Assembly: GCF_021730615.1 (NCBI RefSeq)
Contig: NZ_JAJLMN010000001.1
Coordinates: forward strand, 4,847,501-4,911,500
Length of the DNA: 64,000 nt
Direction: 5' to 3'
Source: Lichenibacterium dinghuense
GTDB lineage: Bacteria; Pseudomonadota; Alphaproteobacteria; Rhizobiales; Beijerinckiaceae
Position numbers and translations under genes: made by a program. A model generated the notes under the pieces. The model saw only the letters and a list, made by a program, of their open reading frames with translations, ran no database searches and had not been told where the DNA came from. Shown here piece by piece: positions 17,973 to 27,911 of this stretch (positions are counted from its first letter, which is position 1; every line of letters begins with the position of its first letter).

Positions 17973-18920
17973 TCAGCGGGGGTGGCGCAGGCGCGGGTTG
18001 AGCGCGATGGCCATGACGTCGGCGGCGGTGTTGAGCGAGATGAACACGCCGGCGAAGACGATGCCGCAGGCCTCGATCACCGGCACGTCGCGCTTGGTCA
18101 CGGCGTCGATCATGTACTGGCCGACGCCGGGGTAGGTGAACACGTTCTCGACCACCACGACGCCCACCACGAGGTAGGCGAGGTTCAGCGCGATCACCGA
18201 GATCACCGGCGAGGCGGCGTTGGGCAGGGCGTGGCGCGTCACCACGCGGGCGCGGCTGAGGCCCTTCAGGAAGGCCATCTCGACGTAGGCGGTCGACATG
18301 GTCGACAGGACCGAGTTGCGCGTCATGCGCAGCATGTGGGCCGTGACCAGGAAGGTGAGGGTGATCGCCGGCAGCGTCACGGTCCACACGCGGGCCCAGA
18401 ACGGCATGGACGAGTCCACCGTGGCCAGCGACGGGAACCATTCGTGGTTGACCGCGAAGTTCAGAATCAGCACGTAGCCGACGAAGAACTCCGGCATGGA
18501 GATGGCCAGCAGCGCCACGATGTTGGCGAGGCGGTCGGTGATACGCCCCTCGCGGATGGCCGACAGGATGCCGAAGCCGATCGCGAGCGGCAGGGCCAGC
18601 AGGGCCGCGTAGCCGGCGAGGAACAGCGTGTTCTTGAAGCGCGGGCCGAGCACGTCGACGATGGTCTGGCCGTTCGTCAGCGCGACGCCGAAGTTGCCGT
18701 GCAGGACGCCGAACAGCCACACGAAGTAGCGGATCACCGCGGGCCGGTCGAGCCCGAGCTCGTGGCGGTAGTTGGCGAGAGTTTCCGGCGTCGCCGACTG
18801 GCCCAGCACGGCCGAGGCGACGTCGCCCGGCAGGATCTGCGTGAGCACGAAGACCACGACCGAGACGGCGAGCAGCGTCGCGAGCCCGAGGCCGATGCGC
18901 GACAGGATCAGACGGAGCAC
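17973..18920 (-). CDS. Dpp/Opp-type ABC transporter permease (DppB-like)
   Basis: This 315-residue inner-membrane protein has the DppB hallmarks: N-terminal anchor (LSRIGLGLATLLAVSVVVFV), ILPGDVASAVLGQSATPE near residue 30, and the EAA-type loop EMAFLKGLSRARVVTRHALP. It forms the membrane channel with the following permease. The gene is 64 bp downstream of the binding protein gene on the same strand. Confidence 0.9.
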   Translation of the reverse strand: MLRLILSRIGLGLATLLAVSVVVFVLTQILPGDVASAVLGQSATPETLANYRHELGLDRPAVIRYFVWLFGVLHGNFGVALTNGQTIVDVLGPRFKNTLFLAGYAALLALPLAIGFGILSAIREGRITDRLANIVALLAISMPEFFVGYVLILNFAVNHEWFPSLATVDSSMPFWARVWTVTLPAITLTFLVTAHMLRMTRNSVLSTMSTAYVEMAFLKGLSRARVVTRHALPNAASPVISVIALNLAYLVVGVVVVENVFTYPGVGQYMIDAVTKRDVPVIEACGIVFAGVFISLNTAADVMAIALNPRLRHPR

Positions 18921-18984
18921 GGCGGGACCCTTCCTCGGCGCGGCGGAAGCGGCCGGGCGGAGGGCCCGGCCGCGAGGGCCCGGT

Positions 18985-20553
18985 TCAGGAGAACCAGGTC
19001 TTCTCGGCGACGCGCTCGTCGCACAGGTCGTAGCGCGGGTGCGGCTTCGCCCCCATGACCTTCTTGGAATAGCCGTCGAGGTAGTCGCCGACCGCGAAGC
19101 ACACCATGCCGGCGTTGTCGGCGATCAGGTGCTGCGCTTCGGCGTACATCTGCTTGCGCTTGGCGTCGTCGAGTTCGACGCGCGCCTCGGTGACGATCTT
19201 GTCGAACTTCGGGTCGCGCCAGTGCGTGTCGTTCCAGTTGGCGGTGGAGATGAAGGTCTGCGACAGCTGCAGGTCGACCGTCGGCCGGCCGCCCCAGTAG
19301 ACGGCGCAGAACGGCGCCTTGAGCCACACGTTGCTCCAGTAGCCGTCGCCCGACACGCGCACGACTTCGAGGTCGATGCCGGCCTTCTTCAGGGCCTCCT
19401 GGTAGAGCACGCCGGCGTCGGTCGCGCCCGAGAAGGCGCCCTCGGACACCTGCAGCCTGAACTTGGGGCTGCCCGCCTTCTTGTAGAGCGAGGCGGCGCG
19501 GTCGGGGTCGTAGGTGTGGGGCGGGTCGTTCTGGGCGTAGTAGCGGTTCGCCGGGCTGATCGTGGTGTCGTTGCCGACCTGGGCATAGCCCTTGAACACC
19601 GTGTCGATGATCTTCTGCCGGTCGATGCCGTATTTCAGCGCCATGCGGGCGTCGTTGCTGGTGTAGCCCGGGTCGTCGCAGAGCGCCACGAAGGCGAAGC
19701 GGTTGCCCGTGCCCTTGGTCTGCACCACGTTGACCTTCGGCGATTTCATCACGAAGCCGACCGTCTTGGGGTCGAGCCTGTTCACCGCGTCGACCTGCCC
19801 CGAGATCAGCGCCTGCGAGCGGGCAGAGGCGTCTGGGATGTAGCGCAGCTCGACGCCGTCGTACCAGGCGCGGTTCGGCTTCCAGTAATGGCCGGTGTTC
19901 TTGGTCACCACCTGCACGCCCGGCTCGAAGTGCTCGAGCTTGTAGGCGCCCGTGCCGTCGGGGTGGGCCCAATCCGTGAAGTTGTTCGGCACCACGAGCA
20001 CGTGGTAGTCGGACAGGTTGTAGGGCAGGTCCGCATTGCCGGTCGAGAGCGTGATGCCGACCTGGTTAGGGCCGAGCTTCTTCACGTCCGTGATGGCGCT
20101 GAGCAGGTCTTTGGCGGCCGACTTGGTGTCGCCGCGGTGCAGGTTGATGGAATAAACGATGTCGTCAGCGTCGAGCGTCTTGCCGGAGTGGAAGGTGATG
20201 CCCTTGCGGACGTTGAACACCCACTCGGTCGCGCCGGGTTTGGTGTCCCAGGACTCGAGGAGCTCGCCCACGGCCTCGCCGTCGTCGCCGATCTCCACCA
20301 TGCCGTTGTAGACCTGGTAGCCGTAGTTGATGGCAACTGAGTCCGCGAAGGTGCGGGGGTCGAAGCTGTCGGAGGCGCTGCCGCCCTCCATGCCGAGGCG
20401 CAGCGTGCCGCCCTTCTTGGGCGCGTCCGCGGCCCGAGCGAGGCCGCCGAGCGGCCCGAAGGACAACCCGAGCGCGCTGGCGCCCGCCAACAGCGTCCGA
20501 CGGTCGATGATGAGGCTCGACGGACCTGACGACGACGGATCTGCAGCTTTCAT
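18985..20553 (-). CDS. ABC transporter substrate-binding protein, family 5 (peptide/opine type)
   Basis: This 522-residue periplasmic protein begins with a twin-arginine leader (DRRTLLAGASALGLSFG ending ARAADAP), so it is probably exported folded by Tat. The mature part starts KKGGTLRLGMEGGSASDSFD, and SWDTKPGATEWVFNVRKGIT marks the SBP_bac_5 core. ATG 20553 follows GAGAAG; longer frames to 20748 run into non-coding sequence. It is the first gene of the importer operon (binding protein, two permeases, double ATPase). Family 5 proteins bind peptides, opines, betaines or sugars; the ligand is unknown. Histidine-degradation genes lie upstream on the same strand but about 380 bp away, so a link to histidine or peptides is weak inference. 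Confidence 0.9.
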   Translation of the reverse strand: MKAADPSSSGPSSLIIDRRTLLAGASALGLSFGPLGGLARAADAPKKGGTLRLGMEGGSASDSFDPRTFADSVAINYGYQVYNGMVEIGDDGEAVGELLESWDTKPGATEWVFNVRKGITFHSGKTLDADDIVYSINLHRGDTKSAAKDLLSAITDVKKLGPNQVGITLSTGNADLPYNLSDYHVLVVPNNFTDWAHPDGTGAYKLEHFEPGVQVVTKNTGHYWKPNRAWYDGVELRYIPDASARSQALISGQVDAVNRLDPKTVGFVMKSPKVNVVQTKGTGNRFAFVALCDDPGYTSNDARMALKYGIDRQKIIDTVFKGYAQVGNDTTISPANRYYAQNDPPHTYDPDRAASLYKKAGSPKFRLQVSEGAFSGATDAGVLYQEALKKAGIDLEVVRVSGDGYWSNVWLKAPFCAVYWGGRPTVDLQLSQTFISTANWNDTHWRDPKFDKIVTEARVELDDAKRKQMYAEAQHLIADNAGMVCFAVGDYLDGYSKKVMGAKPHPRYDLCDERVAEKTWFS

Positions 20554-20932
20554 GGGCACTTTCTTCTCGGGATGGCGATGGGAAGAACCGAAGGACAACG
20601 CAATCAGTGACCTCGTTGTGCAATCTCCGTGCCCGAACTGGCGAGCAGACCAGTATCGGCCCGTAGTCCGGTCACGTCCTGTGGCGCCCGCTGCTGCGTC
20701 CTCGCGAAACCGCCGTCGACGACGCTTCGGCCGAAGCTTGTCGGGCATCTCGCGATGCTCGGGGACGAGGACGAATCGAGCCGCCGGGGAGAGTGTCGGC
20801 GGTCCGCTGCGCGTCCGTCAATGAGTTTCTACCAAGTGCCCCGGAGAGGGCCGCCAGTGGAGCGGGGCGATGGACTTCGCGGCATCATGCGGCGGCGCAG
20901 GGAAGACGCGCGATGAGCCGTGAGGCGCACCC
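20554..20932. other. Intergenic region before the ABC importer operon, no gene seen
   Basis: About 380 bp between the hutU stop and the binding protein start. Short frames on the plus strand have arginine/serine-rich shadow-like translations and no ribosome sites. The right part is the 3' end of the hut transcript, the left part the expected promoter of the importer operon (minus strand). No clear terminator or operator was identified. Confidence 0.4.
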
Positions 20933-22600
20933 TCAGCCCGGAAGGCCCGGCAGGTCGAGGCCGTGCCGGCGCGCGCAGTCGAGCGCGTCGGCGTAGCCCG
21001 CGTCGGCGTGGCGCATCACGCCGCTCGCGGGGTCGTTCCACAGCACGCGGCCGATGCGCGCCGCGGCTTCCGGGGTGCCGTCGGCCACCACCACCATGCC
21101 GGCGTGCTGCGAGAAGCCCATGCCGACGCCGCCGCCGTGGTGCAGCGACACCCAGGTGGCGCCGGACGCGCAGTTGAGCAGCGCGTTGAGGAGCGGCCAG
21201 TCCGACACGGCGTCCGAGCCGTCGCGCAGCCCCTCCGTCTCGCGGTTGGGGGAGGCGACGCTCCCCGAGTCGAGGTGGTCGCGGCCGATCACCACCGGTG
21301 CCCCCAGCTCGCCGCTCGCCACCATGGCGTTGAAGGCGAGGCCGAGCCGGTGCCGGTCGCCGAGGCCGACCCAGCAGATGCGCGCCGGCAGGCCCTGGAA
21401 GCGGATGCGCTTGCCCGCCATGTCGAGCCAGTGGTGGAGGTGCGCGTCGCCCGGCATCAGCTCCTTCACCTTCGCGTCGGTGCGGAAGATGTCCTCGGGG
21501 TCGCCCGACAGCGCGCACCAACGGAAGGGACCGACGCCGCGGCAGAACAGCGGGCGGAGGTAGGCGGGCACGAAGCCCGGGAACGCGAAGGCGTCCGCGA
21601 CGCCCTCCTCCAGCGCCATCTGGCGGATGTTGTTGCCGTAGTCGACGGTGGGCACGCCGGCGCGGTGGAAGTCCAGCATGGCGCGCACGTGGCCCGCCAT
21701 GGAGCGCTTGGCCGCCGCGGCGACGCCGGCGGGGTCGGCGGCGCGCCGGTCCTCCCATTCGGCGAGCGTCCAGCCCTGCGGCAGGTAGCCGTTGACGGGG
21801 TCGTGCGCCGAGGTCTGGTCGGTGACGGCGTCGGGCCGCACACCGCGGCGGAAGATCTCGGCGAAGACGTCGGCGGCGTTGCCGAGCAGCGCCACCGACA
21901 CCGGGCGCCCGTCCGCCTTGGCGCGCTCCAGCATGAGGAGCGCCTCGTCGAGGTCGCGCGCCGCGACGTCGACGTAGCCGGTGCGCAGGCGGAACTCGAT
22001 CGCGCTCGGCCGGCACTCCACCGCGAGGCAGGAGGCCCCCGCCAGGGTGGCGGCGAGCGGCTGGGCGCCGCCCATGCCACCCAGGCCCGCGGTGAGGATC
22101 CAGCGGCCCGCGAGCGAGCCGCCGTAGTGGCGCCGCCCCATCTCGACGAAGGTCTCGTAGGTGCCCTGAACGATGCCCTGGCTGCCGATGTAGATCCAGG
22201 AGCCGGCCGTCATCTGGCCGTACATCATGAGGCCGCGCCGGTCGAGCTCGTTGAAGTGCTCCCAGGTGGCCCATCGCGGCACGAGGTTCGAGTTGGCGAT
22301 GAGCACGCGCGGCGCGTCCGCGTGAGTGCGGAACACGCCGACCGGCTTGCCGGACTGCACCAGCAGCGTCTCGTCGCCGTCGAGCCGCTTCAGGGCCGCG
22401 ACGATGCGGTCGAAGCTGTCCCAGTCGCGCGCCGCGCGGCCGATGCCGCCGTAGACCACGAGCTCGCCGGGGCGCTCGGCCACCTCGGCGTCGAGGTTGT
22501 TCATCAGCATCCGCATCGGCGCCTCCGTCAGCCAGGAGCGGGCGGTGATGTGCGGGCCGCGGGGCGCGCGGATGCGCCTTAGGTTGTCGAGGCGGGTCAC
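20933..22600 (-). CDS. hutU: Urocanate hydratase
   Basis: The second enzyme of histidine degradation converts urocanate to imidazolone propionate in the cytoplasm, using tightly bound NAD+ as electrophile. The 555-residue length is normal. Visible family segments include [51 protein letters not shown] (NAD site) and [16 protein letters not shown]; the C-terminal [19 protein letters not shown] is highly characteristic. The GTG start overlaps the hutH stop (GTGA). It is last in the hutI-hutH-hutU operon. Confidence 0.97.
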   Translation of the reverse strand: MTRLDNLRRIRAPRGPHITARSWLTEAPMRMLMNNLDAEVAERPGELVVYGGIGRAARDWDSFDRIVAALKRLDGDETLLVQSGKPVGVFRTHADAPRVLIANSNLVPRWATWEHFNELDRRGLMMYGQMTAGSWIYIGSQGIVQGTYETFVEMGRRHYGGSLAGRWILTAGLGGMGGAQPLAATLAGASCLAVECRPSAIEFRLRTGYVDVAARDLDEALLMLERAKADGRPVSVALLGNAADVFAEIFRRGVRPDAVTDQTSAHDPVNGYLPQGWTLAEWEDRRAADPAGVAAAAKRSMAGHVRAMLDFHRAGVPTVDYGNNIRQMALEEGVADAFAFPGFVPAYLRPLFCRGVGPFRWCALSGDPEDIFRTDAKVKELMPGDAHLHHWLDMAGKRIRFQGLPARICWVGLGDRHRLGLAFNAMVASGELGAPVVIGRDHLDSGSVASPNRETEGLRDGSDAVSDWPLLNALLNCASGATWVSLHHGGGVGMGFSQHAGMVVVADGTPEAAARIGRVLWNDPASGVMRHADAGYADALDCARRHGLDLPGLPG

Positions 22601-24141
22601 GGCGCGGGCTCCACGCTGGGCAGGAGGTTGGAGCCCGCGGCCTCGGCCAGCGCGCCCGACGACACGAGCGCGCCCGCCTCCGCCATGTCGGGGGCGAAGT
22701 GTCGGTCGTCGGCGAGGGCGGGGACGCGGGCGCGGAGGAGGGCGCGGGCGCGCTCCAGGGGGGCGCTGGAGCGGAGCGGGGCGTGGAAGTCGCAGCCCTG
22801 TGCGGCGGCCAGCAACTCGATGCCGACCACGTCCGCGGCGTTGCGGGCCATGCCGAGCAGGCGCCGCGCGCCGTGCGTCGCCATGGACACGTGGTCCTCC
22901 TGGTTGGCCGAGGTCGGGATGGAGTCGACGCTGGCCGGATGGGCGCGCTGCTTGTTCTCCGACACCAGCGCGGCCGCCGTCACCTGCGGGATCATGAAGC
23001 CGGAGTTCAGCCCCGGCCGCGGCGTGAGGAAGGCCGGCAGGCCGGACAGCGCCGGGTCGACCAGCATGGCGACCCGCCGCTCCGCGACCGAGCCGATCTC
23101 GCAGATCGCGAGCGCGATCGCGTCGGCCGCGAAGGCGACCGGCTCGGCATGGAAGTTGCCGCCGGAGATTACCTCGCCCGTGTCGACGAAGACGAGCGGG
23201 TTGTCGGACACGCCGTTGGCCTCGGTCTCCAGCGTGGCGGCCGCGCCGCGCAGCACGTCCAGGCAGGCGCCCATCACCTGCGGCTGGCAGCGCAGGCAAT
23301 AGGGGTCCTGCACGCGGGGGTCGTCGACGAGGTGCGAGTCCCGGATGGCCGAGCCGGCCATCAGGCCGCGAAGCGCCGCCGCCACCTCGGTCTGGCCCCG
23401 GTGGCGGCGCAGGGCGTGGATGCGCGGGTCGAACGGGCCGTCGGAGCCGCGGGCCGCGTCGGTCGCCAGCGCGCCGGTGACGAGCGCCGCCCGGAACGCC
23501 CGCTCGGCCTCGAACAGCCCCGCCAGCGCCAGCGCGGTCGACACCTGCGTGCCGTTGAGCAGCGCCAGCCCCTCCTTGGGGCCGAGCGAGGCGGGGGCGA
23601 GATCGGCCGCCGCCAGGGCGGCGCCGGCCTCGACGGCGCGGCCGTCGATCAGAAAGGCGCCGACGCCCATCAGCGCCGCCGTCATGTGGGCCAGGGGCGC
23701 GAGGTCGCCCGAGGCGCCGACCGAGCCCTTCGACGGGATCACCGGCACGAGGCCGCGCCCGAGGCAGGCGTCGAGCAGCGCCAGCGTGTCCCACCGCAGG
23801 CCCGAGGCGCCCTGGCCGAGGCTCGCCACCTTCAGCGCCATGACGAGCCGCACCACGGGCGCGGGCAGGGGCGCGCCGACGCCCGCCGCGTGGGACAGCA
23901 CGATGTTGCGCTGGAGCGCGGCGAGGTCGCCCGCCGCGATCCGCACCGTCGACAGCTTCCCGAAGCCGGTGTTGATGCCGTAGACGGGCTCGCCCTCGGC
24001 CACGATGGCGTCCACCACGGCGGCCGAGCGCTCGACGGCGGGGCGGCAGGCGGGGTCGAGCGCGGCGGCGCGGCCGAAATACACGTCGCGCCACGCCGCG
24101 AGCGGCACGGCGCCCGGCGCGAGGAGCAGGGGCGGGCTCAT
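22597..24141 (-). CDS. hutH: Histidine ammonia-lyase
   Basis: It deaminates L-histidine to urocanate and ammonia. The 514-residue protein carries the MIO-forming Ala-Ser-Gly at residues 143-145 ([13 protein letters not shown]), the active Tyr in YGINTGFG (residue 54), the [11 protein letters not shown] segment and ANQEDHVSM near the C-terminus, so all the usual catalytic parts are present. It overlaps hutI upstream and hutU downstream by 4 bp each, so the three genes are coupled. Compare the paralogue at 28.8-30.4 kb, which lacks the serine. Confidence 0.97.
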   Translation of the reverse strand: MSPPLLLAPGAVPLAAWRDVYFGRAAALDPACRPAVERSAAVVDAIVAEGEPVYGINTGFGKLSTVRIAAGDLAALQRNIVLSHAAGVGAPLPAPVVRLVMALKVASLGQGASGLRWDTLALLDACLGRGLVPVIPSKGSVGASGDLAPLAHMTAALMGVGAFLIDGRAVEAGAALAAADLAPASLGPKEGLALLNGTQVSTALALAGLFEAERAFRAALVTGALATDAARGSDGPFDPRIHALRRHRGQTEVAAALRGLMAGSAIRDSHLVDDPRVQDPYCLRCQPQVMGACLDVLRGAAATLETEANGVSDNPLVFVDTGEVISGGNFHAEPVAFAADAIALAICEIGSVAERRVAMLVDPALSGLPAFLTPRPGLNSGFMIPQVTAAALVSENKQRAHPASVDSIPTSANQEDHVSMATHGARRLLGMARNAADVVGIELLAAAQGCDFHAPLRSSAPLERARALLRARVPALADDRHFAPDMAEAGALVSSGALAEAAGSNLLPSVEPAP

Positions 24142-25352
24142 GACGGCACCCCGCGCCGGACCCGGCGGTGGAGCGGGTTGAAGCCCATGCGGCACAGGAG
24201 CTCGGCCGGGTGCTCGACATCCCAGATCGCGAGGTCGGCCCACTTTCCGGCCACGAGCGTGCCGCGGTCGCCGAGGAGACCCAGCGCCCGGGCGGCCTCG
24301 CGCGTGATGCCGGCCAGGCTTTCCGCGACGGTCAGCCGGAACAGCGTCGCCGCCATGTTGGCGGCCATCAGCAGCGAGGTGAGCGGCGAGGTGCCGGGGT
24401 TGTAGTCTGTCGCCACCGCCATGCGGGTGCCGTGGCGGCGAAAGGCGCCGACGGGCGGGCGGCGCTCCTCGCGCAGGAAATAGCAGGCGCCGGGCAGCAG
24501 CACCGCCACTGTGCCGGCCTCCGCCAGCGCGGCGGCGCCCGCCTCCGAGCAGTGTTCGAGGTGGTCGGCCGACAGGGCGCGGTGGCGCGCCGCGAGCGCC
24601 GCGCCGCCGAGGTCGGAAAGCTGGTCGGCGTGCAGCTTCACCGGCAGGCCGAGCCGCCGCGCCGCGTCGAACACTCGGCCGATCTCGGCGGGCGAGAAGG
24701 CGATGCCCTCGCAGAACCCGTCCACCGCGTCGACGAGCCCCTCGGCGTGGAGCGCCGGCAGCATCTCCCCGGCGACGCGGTCGACGTAGGCGCCCCGGTC
24801 GCCGCGCGCCTCCGGGGGCAGGGCGTGGGCGCCGAGGAAGCTCGTGACCACCGCGACGTCCCGCTCGGCGCCGAGCCGGCGCGCGGCGCGGAGCATGCGC
24901 GCCTCGGTAGGAAGGTCGAGCCCGTAGCCGGACTTCACCTCGACCGTCGTGACGCCCTCGGCGATCAGCCGGTCGAGCCGCGCGAGGGCCCCCTGCAACA
25001 GACTGTCGTCGGAGGCGGCCCGCGTCGCCCGGACCGAGGACACGATGCCGCCGCCCGCGCGGGCGATGTCCTCGTAGGCGGCGCCGGCGAGGCGCATCTC
25101 GAACTCGTTCGAGCGCTCGCCGCCGTGGACCAGGTGGGTGTGGCAGTCGATCAGGCCGGGGGTGACGAGGCGGCCGCCACAGTCCACCGGCTCGGCGCCG
25201 GAGGCGGCGTCGGCCGGCAGGTCCGCGGCCGGCCCGGCGAAGGCGATGCGCCCGCCCCGGACCAGCACGGCGCCGTCGTCGACGAGGCCGAGGCCGCCCG
25301 CGGGGTCGGCCAGGGTGGCGAGGCGGGCGCGGCGGAAGAGGGTGGCGGCCAT
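24138..25352 (-). CDS. hutI: Imidazolonepropionase
   Basis: This amidohydrolase opens imidazolone propionate to N-formimino-L-glutamate. The 404-residue protein has the metal motif [28 protein letters not shown], a third metal-ligand region [13 protein letters not shown] and a conserved [11 protein letters not shown] 25352 is preferred over 25394 because it begins the conserved region and GAGG precedes it. First gene of the hutIHU operon, divergent from hutF across 126 bp, so one regulator may act on both; no regulator gene of the HutC type is in the window. Confidence 0.95.
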   Translation of the reverse strand: MAATLFRRARLATLADPAGGLGLVDDGAVLVRGGRIAFAGPAADLPADAASGAEPVDCGGRLVTPGLIDCHTHLVHGGERSNEFEMRLAGAAYEDIARAGGGIVSSVRATRAASDDSLLQGALARLDRLIAEGVTTVEVKSGYGLDLPTEARMLRAARRLGAERDVAVVTSFLGAHALPPEARGDRGAYVDRVAGEMLPALHAEGLVDAVDGFCEGIAFSPAEIGRVFDAARRLGLPVKLHADQLSDLGGAALAARHRALSADHLEHCSEAGAAALAEAGTVAVLLPGACYFLREERRPPVGAFRRHGTRMAVATDYNPGTSPLTSLLMAANMAATLFRLTVAESLAGITREAARALGLLGDRGTLVAGKWADLAIWDVEHPAELLCRMGFNPLHRRVRRGVPS

Positions 25353-25478
25353 GGCACCTCGACGCTCCCCGCCGCGGGCCGGCGGCGGGCTCACCCGTCA
25401 TCAAGCGGCGTGGACAAGCCCGCCGTCAAGTCGGACGCTGCGGGGCGCGCGACGGGCGCGATTCCGGCGAGGACCGAC

Positions 25479-26837
25479 ATGGCCGCGATCCACTTCGACC
25501 TCCTGCTGACCCCCGCGGGCTGGCGGCGCGACGTCAGCGTGGCGGTCGAGGGCGGGCGCGTCGCGGCGCTGGAGCCCGGCCGCGTGCCGGGCGCGGAGAC
25601 GCACCGCATCGGCGTGCCGGGCCTGCCAAATATCCATTCCCACGCGTTCCAGCGCGGCATGGCGGGCCTGGCCGAGACCCGCGGTCCCGGCGCGGACAGC
25701 TTCTGGAGCTGGCGGGACACCATGTACCGCTTCGCCCTGGCGATGACGCCCGAGGACGCCGAGGCCGTGGCGGCGCAGGGCTACGCCGAGATGCTGGAAT
25801 CGGGCTTCACCCGCGTCGGCGAGTTCCACTACCTGCACCACGACCGGGACGGGCGGCCCTACGCCGACCCCGCCGAGATGGCGCAAAGGATCGCCGCGGC
25901 GGCGGCCGAGACCGGGATCGGGCTCACGCTGCTGCCCGTGTTCTACGCCCGCGCGGGTTTCGACGGCGCGCCGGCCGGCCCCGAACAGCGGCGCTTCGCC
26001 TCGACGCTCGACGGCTACGCGCGGCTGCTGGAGGCGAGCGGGCGCGCGCTCCGCGGCCTCGACGGCGCGAACCTCGGCGTCGCCCCCCACAGCCTGCGCG
26101 CGGCTTCGCCGGACGAACTCCGCGCCGTGGCGGGGCTGGCGGAGGGCCGCCCGGTGCACATCCACGTCGCCGAGCAGGAGCAGGAGGTGGCTGACTGCGT
26201 CGCGCAGCGCGGTGCGCGGCCGGTCGAATGGCTGCTCGACCACGCCCCGGTCGACGGGCGCTGGTGCCTCGTCCACGCGACGCACATGACCGACGCCGAG
26301 TCCGGCGCGATGGCGCGGTCGGGCGCCGTGGCGGGGCTCTGCCCGGTGACGGAGGCCGACCTCGGCGACGGCACCTTCGACGCCACGCACTTCCTCGCGG
26401 CGGGCGGGCGCTTCGGCGTCGGCACCGACTCCAACGTGGCGATCGACCCGGCGGGCGAGCTGCGCCAGCTCGAATATTCGCAGCGGCTGGCGCGCCGGGC
26501 CCGCAACGTCCTGGCGCCGCCGGGCGGTTCGACCGGAGCCGCCCTGTTCGACGCCGCGCTGGCGGGCGGGGGCGCGGCGCTGGGGCAGGGCGCCTCCGGC
26601 GTCGCGGTCGGCGCGCCGGCCGATCTCGTCTCGCTCGACGCGGACCACCCGGCGCTCGCCGGCCACGGGCCCGGCACGGTGCTCGACGCCTGGATCTTCG
26701 GCGCCGGCCGGGCGCTCGTCGATTGCGTGTGGGTGCGCGGAGAAAAACGCGTCGAGGGCGGGCGGCACGTCGCGCGGGCGGCGGTGCGGCGGCGCTACGC
26801 CGCCGCGATGGCGCGCCTAGCCGGCGGCGCGGCGTAG
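25479..26837 (+). CDS. hutF: Formimidoylglutamate deiminase
   Basis: It hydrolyses N-formimino-L-glutamate to N-formyl-L-glutamate and ammonia, the route that needs a separate HutG deformylase, which is not present here. The 452-residue amidohydrolase has the metal motif GLPNIHSHAFQRGM, a His in VHIHVAEQEQEV (substrate and metal) and the C-terminal GTDSNVAIDP aspartate. ATG 25479 follows GAGGA. The 3' end overlaps the convergent desaturase gene by 21 bp. Confidence 0.93.
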   Translation: MAAIHFDLLLTPAGWRRDVSVAVEGGRVAALEPGRVPGAETHRIGVPGLPNIHSHAFQRGMAGLAETRGPGADSFWSWRDTMYRFALAMTPEDAEAVAAQGYAEMLESGFTRVGEFHYLHHDRDGRPYADPAEMAQRIAAAAAETGIGLTLLPVFYARAGFDGAPAGPEQRRFASTLDGYARLLEASGRALRGLDGANLGVAPHSLRAASPDELRAVAGLAEGRPVHIHVAEQEQEVADCVAQRGARPVEWLLDHAPVDGRWCLVHATHMTDAESGAMARSGAVAGLCPVTEADLGDGTFDATHFLAAGGRFGVGTDSNVAIDPAGELRQLEYSQRLARRARNVLAPPGGSTGAALFDAALAGGGAALGQGASGVAVGAPADLVSLDADHPALAGHGPGTVLDAWIFGAGRALVDCVWVRGEKRVEGGRHVARAAVRRRYAAAMARLAGGAA

Positions 26838-27782
26838 GGTCTCGACCTCCGGGATCGCGTCTTCCCGATGGTCGGGGTGCAGCGCCGCGTCGTGCGGCAC
26901 GAGCAGGAAGCGCCGTGCCACGTCGCCGTAGCCGTCGTAGACGAGGCCGCGGTTCGCTTCCACCAGCCGGGCGCGCTCGGCCCGGTACAGGCGCGGCAGC
27001 GCGTACCAGGGCACGAGCGGGCGCTCGTGGTGGGCCGCGTGGAGGTTGTTGTAGAGGAACAGGAAGCCCAGCACGGGCGCGTTCTCCACGATCGCGGTGC
27101 GCTCGCCGACGCCCTCTGCGGCGCGGTGCTCGGCGAAGGAGCGGAGCAGCAGCAGCGACGTCGACGGATACACGACGGCGAGGAGGTAGAAGGCGGGGCT
27201 CAGGCCGCAGAAGCCGAACACCCAGGCGGCGACGCCCCCCGCGGCCGCGGCGTGGCCGAGCCAGATGCGCCGCGCGCCGCGCGCCCCCGCCGCCACCGCC
27301 CGCGCCTCGCCCGCGAGGTAGCGCGCCACGATCCAGGCGGGGCCGAGGGCGAGGCGCCCGAGCAGCGTCGTCTGGAAGCGCACGATGCCCCGTCCGGCGG
27401 GCCCGAGCCGCGCCCAGGCCTCGGCCGACCAGTACCAGGATTCGGGGTCGTCGAACGGGTCCGTCAGCGACTCGTCGCGGTGGTGGACGAGATGGGTCCG
27501 CCGGTAGGACTCGAAGGGCAGCCACAGCGACAGCGGCACGGCCGCCAGCGCGCGGTTGAGCCGGCGCCAGCGCGTCGGGTGGCCATGGATGAACTCGTGC
27601 TGCATCGAGGCCTGCAGGGTCAGGAGCGCGGCGAGGCCGAGCGCGACGAGCGGCGCCGGCAGGCTCGCATGCCACCACGTCAGCGCGCCGAACCCGCCGT
27701 AGACGCCGGCGCAGAGCGCGACCGACGGCCATTCGACGCCGCGGGCGCGCTGCGGATGGGGAAGGCGGGCCTGAGGCTCCAT
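26817..27782 (-). CDS. Membrane fatty-acid desaturase-type di-iron protein
   Basis: This 321-residue integral membrane protein has the three histidine boxes of the desaturase/hydroxylase superfamily: QHEFIHGH, THLVHHRDE and NNLHAAHHE, and about four to six hydrophobic helices. It will act on a membrane lipid or carotenoid-like substrate with O2 and two electrons; the exact reaction is unknown. ATG 27782 is the first Met before the conserved part. It is divergent from a helix-turn-helix regulator with a small dyad between them, a common arrangement for a regulated desaturase. Confidence 0.85.
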   Translation of the reverse strand: MEPQARLPHPQRARGVEWPSVALCAGVYGGFGALTWWHASLPAPLVALGLAALLTLQASMQHEFIHGHPTRWRRLNRALAAVPLSLWLPFESYRRTHLVHHRDESLTDPFDDPESWYWSAEAWARLGPAGRGIVRFQTTLLGRLALGPAWIVARYLAGEARAVAAGARGARRIWLGHAAAAGGVAAWVFGFCGLSPAFYLLAVVYPSTSLLLLRSFAEHRAAEGVGERTAIVENAPVLGFLFLYNNLHAAHHERPLVPWYALPRLYRAERARLVEANRGLVYDGYGDVARRFLLVPHDAALHPDHREDAIPEVETLRRAAG

Positions 27783-27856
27783 TGAGGCTGTCCGTCGAGG
27801 AAGTCGGGAGGACTCCCAGGCTAGGCGGCCCGCCGCGGCGCACAACGCTGGACTTG

Positions 27857-27873
27857 TCTACAAAGTCGGTAGA
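27857..27873. promoter_or_regulatory. Candidate operator between the desaturase and its divergent regulator
   Basis: The sequence TCTACAAAGTCGGTAGA has perfect 5-bp arms (TCTAC/GTAGA) around 7 nt, lies in the 129-bp divergent region and is the only strong dyad there. It could be the binding site of the neighbouring XRE-type regulator. By eye only. Confidence 0.35.
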
Positions 27874-27911
27874 TGTTTTCCGCGATCACCATCCGTTGAC
27901 CATCCCATCGC

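Noticed and set aside
22699-24405. Long plus-strand frame opposite hutH
   Set aside because: Gly/Arg/His-rich shadow; the minus strand has complete histidine ammonia-lyase and imidazolonepropionase motifs.
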